DNA from: Amia ocellicauda
Taxonomy: Eukaryota; Chordata; Actinopteri; Amiiformes; Amiidae
DNA length: 64,000 nt
Assembly (NCBI RefSeq): GCF_036373705.1
Contig: NC_089869.1
Coordinates: forward strand, 10,551,676 to 10,615,675
Reading direction: 5' to 3'
This document shows positions 31,346 to 43,215 of the stretch, one piece after another. Positions within the stretch are counted from its first letter, which is position 1. Each line of letters begins with the position of its first letter. The notes beneath the pieces were generated by a model. It was given only the letters and a program-made list of their open reading frames with translations. It did no database searches and was not told where the DNA came from. The translations under genes and the position numbers were made by a program.

Positions 31346-34300
31346 AAGTGTCACTCGTCTTCCCGGGCATCAAAAAGTGACATAAGCTTCCACAAGCGAA
31401 TGTCTAATCCATCGGTAAACGCAGGGATTGCTGAATTACATATTATTTTGAATTATTTAATTGTTTTAGCGCAGAAATCGATAGAGACTTTTATATTTTT
31501 CCATGGGATACCAAAACACAGCAATCGATGCTTTAAAATAATTTGATCTCATGGTGTTAAGCCTGGTTAAATAGAAGAACAGTCTGTATTTGTGCTTATT
31601 TTCTCAATGTATATGTTGCACCTGTTAAAATCAATTGTTGCTTTCTTCCCCCATTTTTATCAACAACCACATTGAAAGAAAAAAGTTGGTAGTCATTTTG
31701 CAGAAGACATTACACTGCCCCCTTCTGGCACATTGTGCAAATAACGTTATACCACTTTCGCAATTAAATCATAAAGGTTCATATATCAATGTACATTATA
31801 CAATACAAAGGCTGTATGGTCTTGGCTGGCGAGTGTCAGGGGCACTTGAAGGTAGCCCTGCCTTAAATACAGTTTACTGAAAACAGTGGAGCCATGGAAA
31901 TGTGTGGTGTGGTGTGGTGGGGTGTCCTGCAGTTGGCAGCGGGTATTTCAGGTGGCACATTGTTTTGTTGCTGTCGTTTTTACACCCCAAAACAACAGCT
32001 GCAGAAAATAGGGGCAGAGGTAGAAATAGAGAAAAGAGAGAGAATGAGGTAGGCACAGAAAGATACAGGTTTTACAGCAGTTGACTTTTTTTTAAATAAA
32101 ATTACTAAGAGGAAAGGATGAGTTATAAATACAAAACTTTTTATTACTATGTGTAATGGATTTCTCTTCTGTGTTGTGTTTTCTTGGTAATAAAAGAGGA
32201 CCCACACGATGCTGCAGTTGTCGTGTGATTTACTTTCGGCTTCTCAGTTTCTGTACCAAAACATAACAGACACCATCAGACACTTCACTTCTAACAAGGA
32301 GAATTTCTGGTGTAGCCGTGCCTGTCGATCAATATATAATGTCTCATTGTATGTTCATATAGCAGAGAATACATTTAGACATCACTGGGATCATTCCAGA
32401 TAAACAATTACAACGCTACACAATTACAAATGTACAAATCGTAACACAAATTAAACAGTACTCTATTTTAACAAAAAATACATCGTTCTATAATGAGACG
32501 CATTAACATACTGCACATGTAACAGCGGCCATTACCCAAACTCATACTTCGATTAAACATACTCTTACAACTTTCACCACTTGAATTACTAGTCTCTCAT
32601 TAAAGAAAAGTTAACAAAATGCATTTCACACCTCTCACCGGCCATGAAATCCCACGAAAGAGAGCAAGCGCCCGGAACATACATCAACTTTACCCTCACG
32701 CTTACACATGACGTAACTTACGTAATGGTGCTTCTTTAACATTTTATACAGATTAACAATTTTATAAAAAGGATCAAACAAAAACAATAACACAGAAATA
32801 CAAATATACAACATATTATATTTATGATCACATGACCCTAGATTACTCGTGTAATTTCTTACAATACAAATCATTTCAAAATAAAATACCCTTAAATTAA
32901 TACTAGCAAATCATTATTTCAATAATCTAGTGTAACAACATACACTTGCCACATATGTATTACTACTTTTATTTTACTTATCCACTGACAAAAAATTTTT
33001 ATTTCACAAAAATGGCTTACACAGTCATTCAAAAAGCCATGAGGATCGTGACACCAATCACGCTGATAGTCAAAGGGCCTTTGGAGCACAATGTCGCCCC
33101 AAATAATGTATCAAAACCCCTGTACAGTACTGGCTGCACTCTCATGTACACTCACATTGGTCAGTTCTGATATACGTCAGAGTAACACCATTCTGTAACA
33201 TTTCTACAAGATGTTCTGTATAAATTCTATGATGTTTCTCACTATAACTTTAGCTCCTCCTCGTCACTTTTTTGCAAATTGTCTCTGAAAATTTGAAGTG
33301 TTCCTCACACTTCTATTACACATTTCTAAATGTTCACCTTGAGATCATGCATTGCTGGGCAATTTTCAAATAACAATGTAGATTGCTGTCTTGATGTCTT
33401 ATTTCACAGTACATATTAAGGATATTTACAAATTATATATTTTTTAAAACATATGTTTTTACTCTATTCTGCAAAATAAAACAATTATCATATATTTATT
33501 TATATTTTACCTTTTGAAGTTTTGTACCACAGATCTCATAACCGACCCCTGTCCCCAAACTAGGATTTAGATTTTCAGCGATACATTTTTGATATTTAAA
33601 CTTTAGTAATGCAGGATTTTGCTTCTAATTCTAGAAAATACTTAAAATACTTTATTAATCTGAAGCTTCTAAAAATAAAATGTTTTATTTTATTGTTATT
33701 AAACCCTTAATGTGTGTCCCCACATTTTCCACATAAAATCTCATAATCGACATCCTAAGGATTTTTTGTGTGAAAATATGGCATTTCAATCAAGTTGTCT
33801 GAATGAGGTGAAAGATCAAGGCCTTGTGTCAGTGAACACCACAGACACAGGTAAGGACTGCTTCATCTTTTCTAAAAAATATTCATGTTAAACTTAGAAG
33901 TGCATCTTGGCACATTGTTATAGCTGATAACCAACACCCAAAGAAAAGAATGAAACAAATATTAAAGGAGTATGAAAATATTTGACCAAAAACTGACTAT
34001 TTCTCAATGCTAATTTAGTTTAATACAATAACAAAAATGGACAAGAACGTGTAATTTCTCATAGCTGACCCTTTTCAGGAGATAGAAAACGTGTCAGTTA
34101 TTATTTTATAGTGTATTTTATTGAAATTCTTAGTTCAGTTGTTTGGTATTTAATGTTTGTATTTGTGTGTAGTTTCTAAAGCCAGTTTTAATGTTCATTG
34201 TAATATTGGGCCAAGTTAAATGTAGCTGTAATATCTGAAAATTAGTATTATAGAATGGTAGAGGTTAAGAGTAAGTCTAAGGCCTTTAACTATAGCCTGA

Positions 34301-34770
34301 CCATGGACAGTTGAAAAATAACTTTGGCTACAAACCCTGTATGCAGTGCATCTGTTCTGTGTTTTTAACCTGTAACAATGTATACTGCTTTGCCCATGAT
34401 AAACAAATACATTAAAATAAAAAGGGTAGTATGTTGGTTTTAGGTAGATCAGTCTTTCTTGTATCATTTTAGAGGTCATGAAATGTAAAGCGAGTAATGC
34501 AGAGAAGTGTAGAAAGTACAGAGAGAAGAGACAATGAAACATAGTGCATACTTAGCAAAACAAAGAGAAAGAAGTAAAAGGAAGTACCAGTTAGATAGAT
34601 AGAGAGCAGAAATGGAGAAGAAGCAACAGACAATCACACCCATTGAAGAGCTGGCTGATTAGCTTGTAGGACATTGGTGTATTGTGTGTTAGGATGGAGA
34701 TGCATATCCTGGACCCCTTACAGCTGATATATTTAATTGAAAAGAGGTACTGCATCTTGTTATCTGCCAC

Positions 34771-35119
34771 CAGGGGTGGATCTACAGGGGGGCAAGGGGG
34801 GGCACCTGCCCCCCCAACTGTAGTGCTTCCCCCCCCACTGCCCACTCAACCAGCACCGCGGACCAAACATTTTCAGATCCACCCCCGCTAGTACCGCGGC
34901 CAAAACACCGTTTATCCCCCACACCCCCCCCCGCCGATTGCACTGCGGACAAAACACTGTCAGCAACCCGCCCCCCGTCCCACCCCCCCACCACAAAAAA
35001 ACACCGTCAGCACCCCCCGTTAATTCGGCTAACCGCGGGGATGATGATGCCCCCCCCCTAAATCACAAGTTGCCCCGGCCATGTCCCCCCAGCTAAAATG
35101 GTCTAGAGTCTGCCACTGA
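34771..35119. mobile_element. hAT-like non-autonomous element with G/C homopolymer interior
   Basis: The left end, CAGGGGTGGATCTA, and the inverted right end, CAGTGGCAGACTCTAGA, resemble hAT termini. The interior is rich in G and C runs and has no transposase. An 8-bp target duplication is not convincing. Confidence 0.45.
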
Positions 35120-35502
35120 ATGATAATGGTCAACATGGTCTTTTCCTCTGCCCAGCTTGATAGCATAAGCAGAAGGCTGGTCTGTGATGTCTCTTGGACT
35201 TCCCTTTCCATCTTTGATTCTGCCCTAAACATAGAAGACTCCCATTCAAAAGCAGTTTAATTCATTTCAGGAATATTGAGCTGCAGGTTCTTAGACACAC
35301 CTGCAGTATGTTTAATATTACAGCTCATAAACCTCATGTAGATCTAACTACTATCCAAGCATTTTATTTCTTTCTATGCATTATAGCAATTAGTTATTTA
35401 CTTTAATCTTGTAAAATGTGGTTTAGACCTATCTAAAAAAAAAAATTATACAATAAAATGATTGATGGGTGTCGGTTATGATATAAAACCAGAAATAAAA
35501 AT

Positions 35503-35509
<7 letters not shown>

Positions 35510-35557
<48 letters not shown>
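35510..35557. repeat. (TA)n(CA)n microsatellite
   Basis: A long TA run followed by CA units. Confidence 0.95.
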
Positions 35558-35558
<1 letters not shown>

Positions 35559-36645
35559 AAATATTTTGTACATTATAGAGAATAAAGAGAATCTTTCCAG
35601 AAATAAGTTTTGTAACACTTTCATGCAGCAGCAGCAGCAGATATAAAATGCAATTAAAAGTGTCAGTTATGACATTTTAATGAGGGTAAACTTTATAAGA
35701 CAAGGTTATATAAATAAATAAAAAACTGAGGTGCCAATATTTGAATGCCAAACTTTAAAGTGCCCTAAACATGAAAATGTTTCTAAAAATGTAAAATTTA
35801 AGTTTTGTTTTTCAGCCCAATCTACATAGGTTTTTGAAAATTGCCCTGCCATTAATCCTGATTGAACCCGATTCTATATATCGTAGAGCACTGAAGTACA
35901 TAATTCAAAATACAACACTCGTTATTGCCTGTGTAATGCAAATTGATTGACTGATTGATTTTCTCAGGCTTTAAGGATAATGAAACATTGTTTCACATTA
36001 GTATACAAGGCTATAATATGAAACTTACACTTACTGAAACTTACTGTCTGGCTTGTCCCTTAAATTAAATTCTGAAGTAACTGAATTCAAGAGCGAGTGT
36101 TAGTTTGAGAGGGGCATGATGTCTCAAGAAGCATGGTGTCATTTGTATTACTTGTTTGCCTTTGTGTTTAATTAAAACTACTGATCTATTGTGTTATACA
36201 GCTCATATTTTATATCCTGTCTGCAATTTTTATACTGGTGGGCATTTGGGCTATGTTCCATATGTACAATGTTGAATCTCTATTTAACTGGCCAGTAAAA
36301 TACAGGCTAAAGACAGACAGGCTAGAGTTTCATTTTAACAAAGATAAAGAAACGTGTATTTTTAATGTATTGCTTTATTCAAACTTAATCATATGTGTTA
36401 TTATAAATAACTATATAGAATCCATATAGAAATAGTAGTAAGCATATAGAAACTGCTTAGTTGGAATCTGATTGAAGTCATTACAAATAAATAAGTTGAA
36501 GACCTAAAATGGGTACATGAGATTTAAGATTTTGAATTGTTTGTATTAGTTTACTAATGTCATAAGAAATGTATAACTTTAACAATAAAAAATGACATTG
36601 AAAAAAAAAAAAAAAAACAGAAATACAGACAGTTTTGCAATTTTG

Positions 36646-36647
<2 letters not shown>

Positions 36648-36691
<44 letters not shown>
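36648..36691. repeat. (TA)n microsatellite
   Basis: About 21 TA units, preceded by a poly-A run at 36600-36617. Confidence 0.95.
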
Positions 36692-36695
<4 letters not shown>

Positions 36696-37440
36696 TGAGT
36701 GAAACATGAAGGAAACCCTTCAAATCAACCAAGCTGCATCACTTTAAATGGGCATGAACCAGTGCCTTTCTTGGCCATCTTTTCTTTTCTTTTCTTTCAT
36801 AAGTAAGGTATCTCAATATTAAGAATTTAATGTAGAGGAAATGACATCGCTGTCTTTAGAGAAAGCATTTTTAAAGACTGGGGGAACAGGCACGACACAA
36901 ACACAATCATGGGTTCATTGAAACTCTTATATTTAAGCGATCACTGCAAAGAGACTAACCTATAGTTTTTATTCACACACTAATCTATCACAAAATCAAT
37001 GACTTGAGCAGCAATTTACCAGTAAAGATGGAAAAAACCTGTTAAAGACTCATTTATCCCCAGTTACAGCTTGCAAACCATACATGTGGAGATAACCTTC
37101 CAAACAAACTAACAATTCAGTGTGGAGCAAGCAAGTTACTCTGGATATCTGGGCCTGCCGTGTCATGCCTCCTTACAAAGATGGACAAAGGAAGTTATTG
37201 AATGGATCCCAAGAGATGAAAAAAGACCTAGAAGACGACCACCTAGAAGATAGGAATATGAAAACACACACTTTGCAGGCATGACATGGAAAAGAGAAGC
37301 TGTAGATAGAAGCAAGAGAAAACGTATAGGCTGTTGATAGTTGATAGTGATGATATATATTTGTGTAAGAGGTATAAAGAGTAAACAAGAGTAATGCAAT
37401 AAAAATATTATAAACATTATAAACGCATTACTAATCCTGC

Positions 37441-38530
37441 ATTCATGTAATGTGGGAACAACTGTTCACACGATGCCCTCGGCTGAACCGTTCAGACACC
37501 AAGATGGCGGTTCTAAGCAGACTTTGTTGTGCTCGTAATAATTATCATCAGATTTTTAACAGTTACAACATAGTACCTTGATCCCATGCATGTGTCCTGT
37601 ATGTTCGTGACGTCAGTGGGAGAAACAGGTACTCCAAAGTCCGAGTTCAGTAGTATTTTACCTGAAGCGAGCAAGTCAGGAGCTTTTTATTTACCATCCT
37701 TCCCAAATGTCGTGAATGTATCATAAGGGGTAGTTCAACAGTAACTGGTTCATTTTTATTTTGTATGGATTTTGTATGCATAATTCGCCCCTAAAGGACT
37801 TCATGCCCCAAAAGCCCTTGCGCCGCTATGATTGACCAATAGGAGCAAGGCATTCAAGCCCCCTGCTGCTCACGGATCTGGGGGATACTGGGATGAAACA
37901 GTACTTCTGATTGGGAATGGGAGCTAATATTTTACAGTAGAGATTTTTTTTTTGTAGTTTTATAATGAATAACCCCCGAAGTATCTGCCTACATTAATCA
38001 TTTGGTTTCTATTTTTGACAACCATGCCACTTTACACTTCAAAAAGTAATTCATAAAATCAGAACTTCTTGTTGTTTGTAAAAGTCCACCTATGTTTTTA
38101 TCTTCTTCATTTGTGACCTCAAGGAGGTTGCCACTTTTCAAAAAGAGTAGGGAAACCAATCCCAGTGTCCAGGCTAAATTCCACCCCATTAGGCCACTCC
38201 CTTTCATCTTTTTGAAAAGTCCTTTGGATGTAGGTGCTATAAAATCAATCTGAACAATAAAAATGCAAAACTAATAACGTGTACTATATTTTGGGAGGTA
38301 TTGGCTTGAACTGGAAGCCCTTGTGAAATAAGAAAATGATTCAAGTGATTGACGGTATTTACACACAAAGCACAGTGGGACAAACCCAAAGCAAACGTGG
38401 GAAAACTCTTTATTAGCCGAGACAGAAACAAAATCCAACAGAAATCTCATTAAAAACAACCTACTTGTATTAAGTTGGAAAAGTTACGTTTAAATATAAA
38501 GCAAATTGGCAAAATAACAACCAGAGGAGC
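37441..38530. other. Unassigned stretch with promoter-like motifs
   Basis: Holds AAGATGGCGG at about 37501-37510 (YY1-like), a perfect CRE TGACGTCA near 37608-37615, and GACCAATAGG near 37835. No exon can be assigned. Confidence 0.35.
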
Positions 38531-38538
38531 GCACTTAC

Positions 38539-38640
38539 CGTGAGACATGCTGTTGTCCGCGTAGCCGATACAATCGCTTTCCACACGCAGACTGACGGGG
38601 CTCAGTGGCGCTGGCTGATGTTTAATATGAACACAGTGTC
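38539..38640 (-). other. Candidate upstream exon with strong donor, possibly an alternative pdzd7 first exon
   Basis: On the minus strand an open frame (VSLRVESDCIGYADNSMSH) ends in ATG TCT CAC G followed by a consensus GTAAGT donor at 38538. If joined to pdzd7 exon 2 the frame is kept (MSH-GGDD). If joined to the exon starting at 29614 it stops quickly. Ownership is unproven. Confidence 0.3.
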
Positions 38641-38752
38641 ATATTAACAGGGTCATATTAACAGGGTCATATTCACACAGTCATATTAACACAGTGTCAT
38701 ATTAACAGGGTCATATTCACACAGTCATATTAACAGGGTCATATTCACACAG
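38632..38752. repeat. Minisatellite of CATATT-containing units
   Basis: Alternating copies of GTCATATTAACAG and GTCATATTCACACA, about 15-16 bp each, repeated about eight times. Confidence 0.9.
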
Positions 38753-39300
38753 CGCCCGCCGTGTTTCTGTCCTGCGTGGAGGCCTCACTGCGCCGCGCAT
38801 GCGCCGCTGCGGACGAGCTGGACTCGGGCAGAGACGCGCCGTGGCCCCGCTGGCGTGGCGGCTCAGCGCGGACTCGCCCTGCAGTCCCTGGTCCCTGTGG
38901 CCCCTGAGCCTCTCCAGCAGAGCCCACATCCAGTCCTGGGCGAGATGCGGCCTCTGACGGGGTGAGTTTCGCTGGCGGCCGTTCTCTGCCACGCCGGCAG
39001 GTTTTGGGGAATCGCCGTTTTTCGGGCGGTTCCCCGAAACCTGGGTTTCAAATGGGGTTTTCATAGGTGGGGTCTAATATGTGAGCGATGAATTGTAAAA
39101 ACCGGCGCCTTTTATCACTAGAGGAGAGGAGAGGAGAGGAGAGGGGGATAATGTGTGATGGATGCGCTACTGTCAGGCGAGCGGCGAGGTTTTAAAAACT
39201 GTCAGAGCGGAGGTTGGAGGCCGGACCCAGGGAGGAGCGCCGGACCCGCGGTGCTGGAGGGCGGGCGGGGAGCCCTGCTGTTCAAGGTCTCAGGTGCAAA
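38753..39300. promoter_or_regulatory. CpG-rich patch
   Basis: This is a GC- and CpG-rich block in an AT-rich region. It includes the donor-like GGGGTGAGTTTC on the plus strand at about 38958 and open frames on both strands. It looks like a CpG-island promoter, but no adjacent gene can be assigned with confidence. Confidence 0.4.
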
Positions 39301-39477
39301 ATGTCTCCTCAAATTATCAGCAACGGATGAATACCAAGCGTAACTTGCAGAGTTAGTACGGAGTTGCTTACTAAGTTTACTAAGTTGCATATTAGCGGTA
39401 CCCTCTTGGGAGGGGTCAGGACAATTCGTCTCAAATGAATTTCGCTATTACAACTCCAATGATTCACTCATTTGTAA

Positions 39478-39868
39478 CTCTCAGTTGGCATAGTGGTTAA
39501 GGAGCAGCGCTGCTTTCTTAGTGTTCTGGGTTCTGTTCTTGATGTTCAGATATTATGTCTTAAATATATTTTTTTGTATAAATAATTAAGTATTTCCGAA
39601 CACTCATAAGGCGATTAATAAGGCTTTTACACATCGTATGTTTACTTACAAAATATAAGAGCAATACAATTCTAATTAAGCTGTGTAAAGGTCTTATTAA
39701 TCGCCTTATAAGTGTTCGTTCTACTCTGATACCATTTAACTCCAGGAAATATATATTACAAAATCTATGCATAATAATTAAGATCTGCAGAACAAGAATC
39801 GAACCTAGAACGCCTAGAAGATCACAGCGCTGCTCTTTAACCACAATACCAGCTGAAAGACCCAATCA
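39478..39868. mobile_element. Foldback element with tRNA-like termini
   Basis: An approximately 390-bp imperfect inverted repeat. The outer arms both contain GTGGTTAA(G/A)GAGCAGCGCTG. The inner arms share AAGGCGATTAATAAG in opposite orientation. Each outer arm has a tRNA box-A-like motif (TGGCATAGTGG, TGGTATTGTGG) and a box-B-like motif (GGTTCTGTTCTTG, GGTTCGATTCTTG). No transposase is present. It could be two head-to-head tRNA-type SINE copies or a MITE whose ends derive from a tRNA. Confidence 0.7.
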
Positions 39869-39930
39869 ACAGTTATTTATCCAGTAATAATAATAACAAC
39901 AACAATAATAATAATAAAACATATGTGTAT

Positions 39931-40632
39931 TAGGGCTGCACGATATTGGAAATAAATGACATTGCCACATTTTGTTTTTCTGCGATATATATTGCGATAT
40001 GAAACAATACAGGATGACTTCACCAGATTACTTGAATAGCTCTATTTGAGAATAATTAATTATTATGGAATGATTGGGTTGATTTCGTAGGGAACTACAT
40101 CTTCATGGAGAATAAAAATTAAAAAAAGAAACTGAAAATGACTTTTTACTTTTTGACTTATTTTTGGTAGTTTATTGTATTATATTAATTAATACACTGT
40201 TTAATTCACCATGGTTCCAGTGTATTCATATACTACTCTTCTGTCAATTCAGGCTAAAGTCAATGATCTAACATGTTATGATATTAATAATGCATGTTGC
40301 TTACCCTAAAATAAAGGGGCTCATTTGTGAATGAAGAAGTGTGGTGTCTAGAAGGGATCCAGGAGATTACAGGAGTAGTTCAGTTGTAGTTGTGAACTCT
40401 AGTCCGTGTGTTTTGCAAAGCAGTGTTTGGAGTGAACCTGCTTGTTATCACCCCTGAACAAATTAGATAAATTATAGAATCAGAATTACAAAGTAATTAT
40501 ATTGATTTTAATAAATCTGAATTCATAAAAATAGGTACAGATTATCTTTCACTTGCCTACATTCAATACACACATCTTTTTTTAAAAATAATTAAAAATA
40601 CAGTACATAAATAAGTAAATATCGCGGCACTA
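39931..40632. mobile_element. hAT-like MITE (degenerate)
   Basis: The left end, TAGGGCTGCACGATATTG, is mirrored by an imperfect right end, TAGTGCCGCGATATT on the other strand. The internal TGCGATATATATTGCGATAT is typical of widespread fish elements. There is no coding capacity. Confidence 0.45.
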
Positions 40633-41250
40633 CAATAAAACACAATGATTCTCTTTAATTTCTAAGAACAAATCATTTTGTAATGAATAACGTGTTTTGT
40701 ATTCGAAGCTACCACATACTCCCAGTATGACAGTTAAACAGCTGTGTACATCTAAACATGTTACAATAATGTATGTAGTTTTACGTTGTTACTTACATGT
40801 TGATTTTTCGTTTAGAGTTATCTTCACCTGTCCTGGTTCTGTTACTGTTCTTAAGAACGTTCTTTGTTTAGAACAATAATTTAATTCTGGAATAACAATA
40901 CCTTTCTAGAATATCATATGTACCACATACTGTAATTATTTTTTAGGCAATGTACCCATTTTCTTTTTACTGCACTTAATTATAGTTACATGATACAGAT
41001 TTAGATTTACACTAAGATTTACCCAAAATATACCATAATAATAAAAAGCTACTAATAATTACATGTTGTAGATTTTTTTAAAACATGTACCTGATTATTA
41101 CAGTGGGCTTCCATGTAGAATGAATTATACTACTAATAATAATGTTATGATAATGAGACTATAAGGAGAGATTTAAATGCTCCTGAACGTCAGATTCCAC
41201 GGTACATTTATTCAAAACATGAAACCGTTATGCACACACACCGCTTGAGG
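40633..41250. other. AT-rich intergenic sequence upstream of sfxn3
   Basis: No gene or recognised repeat is seen. Confidence 0.7.
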
Positions 41251-41262
41251 CGCTTACGCCTT

Positions 41263-41292
41263 CCCGGAAGTTGAAGAAATTCCACTTCCGGG
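41263..41292. promoter_or_regulatory. sfxn3: Head-to-head pair of ETS (GABP/NRF-2-like) sites
   Basis: CCCGGAAGT at 41263-41271 and its exact inverse ACTTCCGGG at 41284-41292, separated by 12 bases. Paired CCGGAAGT sites are a known feature of promoters of nuclear genes for mitochondrial proteins, which fits sfxn3. Confidence 0.55.
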
Positions 41293-41399
41293 ATATTGAC
41301 AGGAAATGAAATAGTTGCTGTTCACGGAGCAATTATTTTCAGGGCTGTGCAGGCTTCGGTTTCCGAGCGATTCGGTCGATCAAGAAGCTGCACTCAACT

Positions 41400-41782
41400 C
41401 CTCATCGTAATATGAAAGAAGTACAGTAGCGCAGATGTCCGCAGTGCTGCGCTGATCCACCAATGGGATCGCTGGAATCCTGCAGCTCTGCGCAGAACTG
41501 CGGACATCTGCGGAACCATGAGCACGTCAAACATTGACAGACCAATCGCGGAGCAGCGAGCAGCACACGCCCTGACTCCGCCGCTGCCCAGTGGCTGCCC
41601 GGGGCTCCGCCTGCGCCGCCCGGCCGCGGCTGTGACAGTGGACTGGCTGCGGGCTGTCAAGCTAGGTTGACTGTTACAGCTGGGTTTGCAGGGCGCCGGT
41701 GATATCATTGAGAGGTCAAGGTTTCCCGAGGCTGTGGACGGAGCGACCGAGCTGTCACCGCGTTAGATACGGAAACTCAGGG
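41400..41782 (+). promoter_or_regulatory. sfxn3: sfxn3 promoter and non-coding exon 1
   Basis: A CpG-rich block with CCAAT boxes at 41460-41464 and 41542-41546. It ends in a donor-like site (CTCAGG/GTCAGT) near 41782. A long inverted repeat (41429-41452 and 41490-41513) lies in it. The transcription start is inferred at roughly 41600-41700. Confidence 0.55.
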
Positions 41783-43029
41783 TCAGTGTGTGTCTGTGTT
41801 TCTTCTGGCTTTCATGAATCAAAGGAAACTGCGTGGTAGCTACTTATTAATCGATGGGCGCTGGATCACTGTTGTTGAGCGTGCTTATAATGAATGAACG
41901 GATCTTAGTTTCCCTATAAACATCTCGCATGTGTAGCATACCTGTGCGCCTGAACTCATTTAACTGTAAGATTGTTCAATACAAAATAACGTTAATATTG
42001 TAACTAAAATCTTATCCAGACAGTGCGTAGGAGGTTGCATTAACAAGGTGCCAGGAACTCACGGTGATTTACAGCTTGTTCTGCTTGTACCTATTGCATC
42101 CCTGTAGTTTCTTTACATTAAAATCCGTTTTGTGTGTTTAATGCATGTGTCGTTAAAAATACATCGGGACGATTATAAATCAGTTTAAAATGATTCGAAG
42201 CTATAATGCATCATCCCCTTCCAATCTGTAGCGGCCCGTTATCATATGTATGTCAACATTGGCCAGAGTTCAATGCAATTACCAAGCTGATATCATTGTA
42301 GTACTAGAGACTGCTAGACTGGTTGGAAAACACTGCAGTCCCATCTAAAAAATCCACTGTTTAATAGGTAACTGTACTTTCGATTTGAACAAGTAGGCGC
42401 ACAGCTGCCCAGGCACAGAAGTCTGGGTGGAGTCACTTCCTTTAGTTTACCAGGCATTTTCATTTGGAAAGTGGAGCATTATAGGGAGGACGTAATTTCT
42501 CTTGTAGCCTGTAATGCCTCTGCTATAAAAAGTAAAAAGGGCTTAGTAGTCAGGACTGGGCTTAGTGATGACATTATCTCATTTAATCATTTCTGCATGT
42601 ATGTGTAAAGCCTTGTATGCGTGTGTGTATGTTTTTTTCTGGGTTTTGGCATTTTTAGTTAATGGTGAGTCACACAAAGCATTCCTCTCTTCCCAGAAGC
42701 CTTTTACTAAAACATGTCATCCTTAAAGAAACAGAGACCTACATAATACAGTGCTACAGAGCCCTGTTAACACATTAGGGTCATTCAGAGTTGAACTCAA
42801 AAATCTGTGCCCAGTTGTGGGTGTCTATTCATAAATGGTTTTGTCATTATCCTAAGCGACTTATAGAGATAATCTAGGTGGGGGGTGTGCATGGGGGGTT
42901 GCATCATCTGTGTTGCTGAAACACTCACATACAACACAACATGAGCATGATATGTCATCTAAAGGACAGAACATGGGGCGGTTCAGTCAGTCAGTGAAGC
43001 TGACCACTTGGCTTGTTTGTGTGTCTCAG
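41783..43029 (+). other. sfxn3: sfxn3 intron 1 (5' UTR intron)
   Basis: No exon is seen between the putative non-coding exon and the acceptor at 43028-43029. Confidence 0.55.
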
Positions 43030-43051
43030 AAAGCAGCCCGAAGCGAGCAGG

Positions 43052-43215
43052 ATGGCCAGCGCCCTTCCACTCAACATCAACATCAAGGAACCGCGATGGG
43101 ACCAGGGCACCTTCATGGGCCGAGCCATGCACTTCTTCATGGTCACGGACCCCCGCAATGTGCTGCTGTCCAGCGAGGCGCTGGAGGACGCGCGCAGGAC
43201 AGTGGAGAATTACAG
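43052..43215 (+). CDS. sfxn3: sfxn3 coding exon 1
   Basis: The exon begins at 43030 after a TGTCTCAG acceptor. The ATG at 43052 starts [20 protein letters not shown]. The donor is GTGAGT. Confidence 0.94.

Larger units (their letters stand above)
31350..37440. other. Gene-poor AT-rich region
   Basis: No coding exon recognised on either strand. It contains AT microsatellites (35510-35557, 36648-36691), a poly-A run near 36600, an hAT-like element at 34771-35119 and CAG repeats at about 35628. The short ORFs have low-complexity or unconserved-looking translations. Confidence 0.7.

Noticed and set aside
34591..34996. Glycine/proline-rich ORFs on both strands
   Set aside because: They are translations of G and C homopolymers in the hAT-like element.
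37998..38207. 69-codon minus-strand ORF with a hydrophobic N-terminus
   Set aside because: No family similarity recognised, no exon partners, and a repeat-like context with inverted TTTTTGAAAAG motifs.
38717..39064. 115-codon minus-strand ORF in the CpG-rich block
   Set aside because: It runs into the minisatellite and has arginine/proline-rich composition typical of translated CpG islands.
39478..39560. Functional tRNA gene
   Set aside because: Box A and B-like motifs are present but no acceptor stem or anticodon arm can be built, and the copy is part of a foldback repeat.
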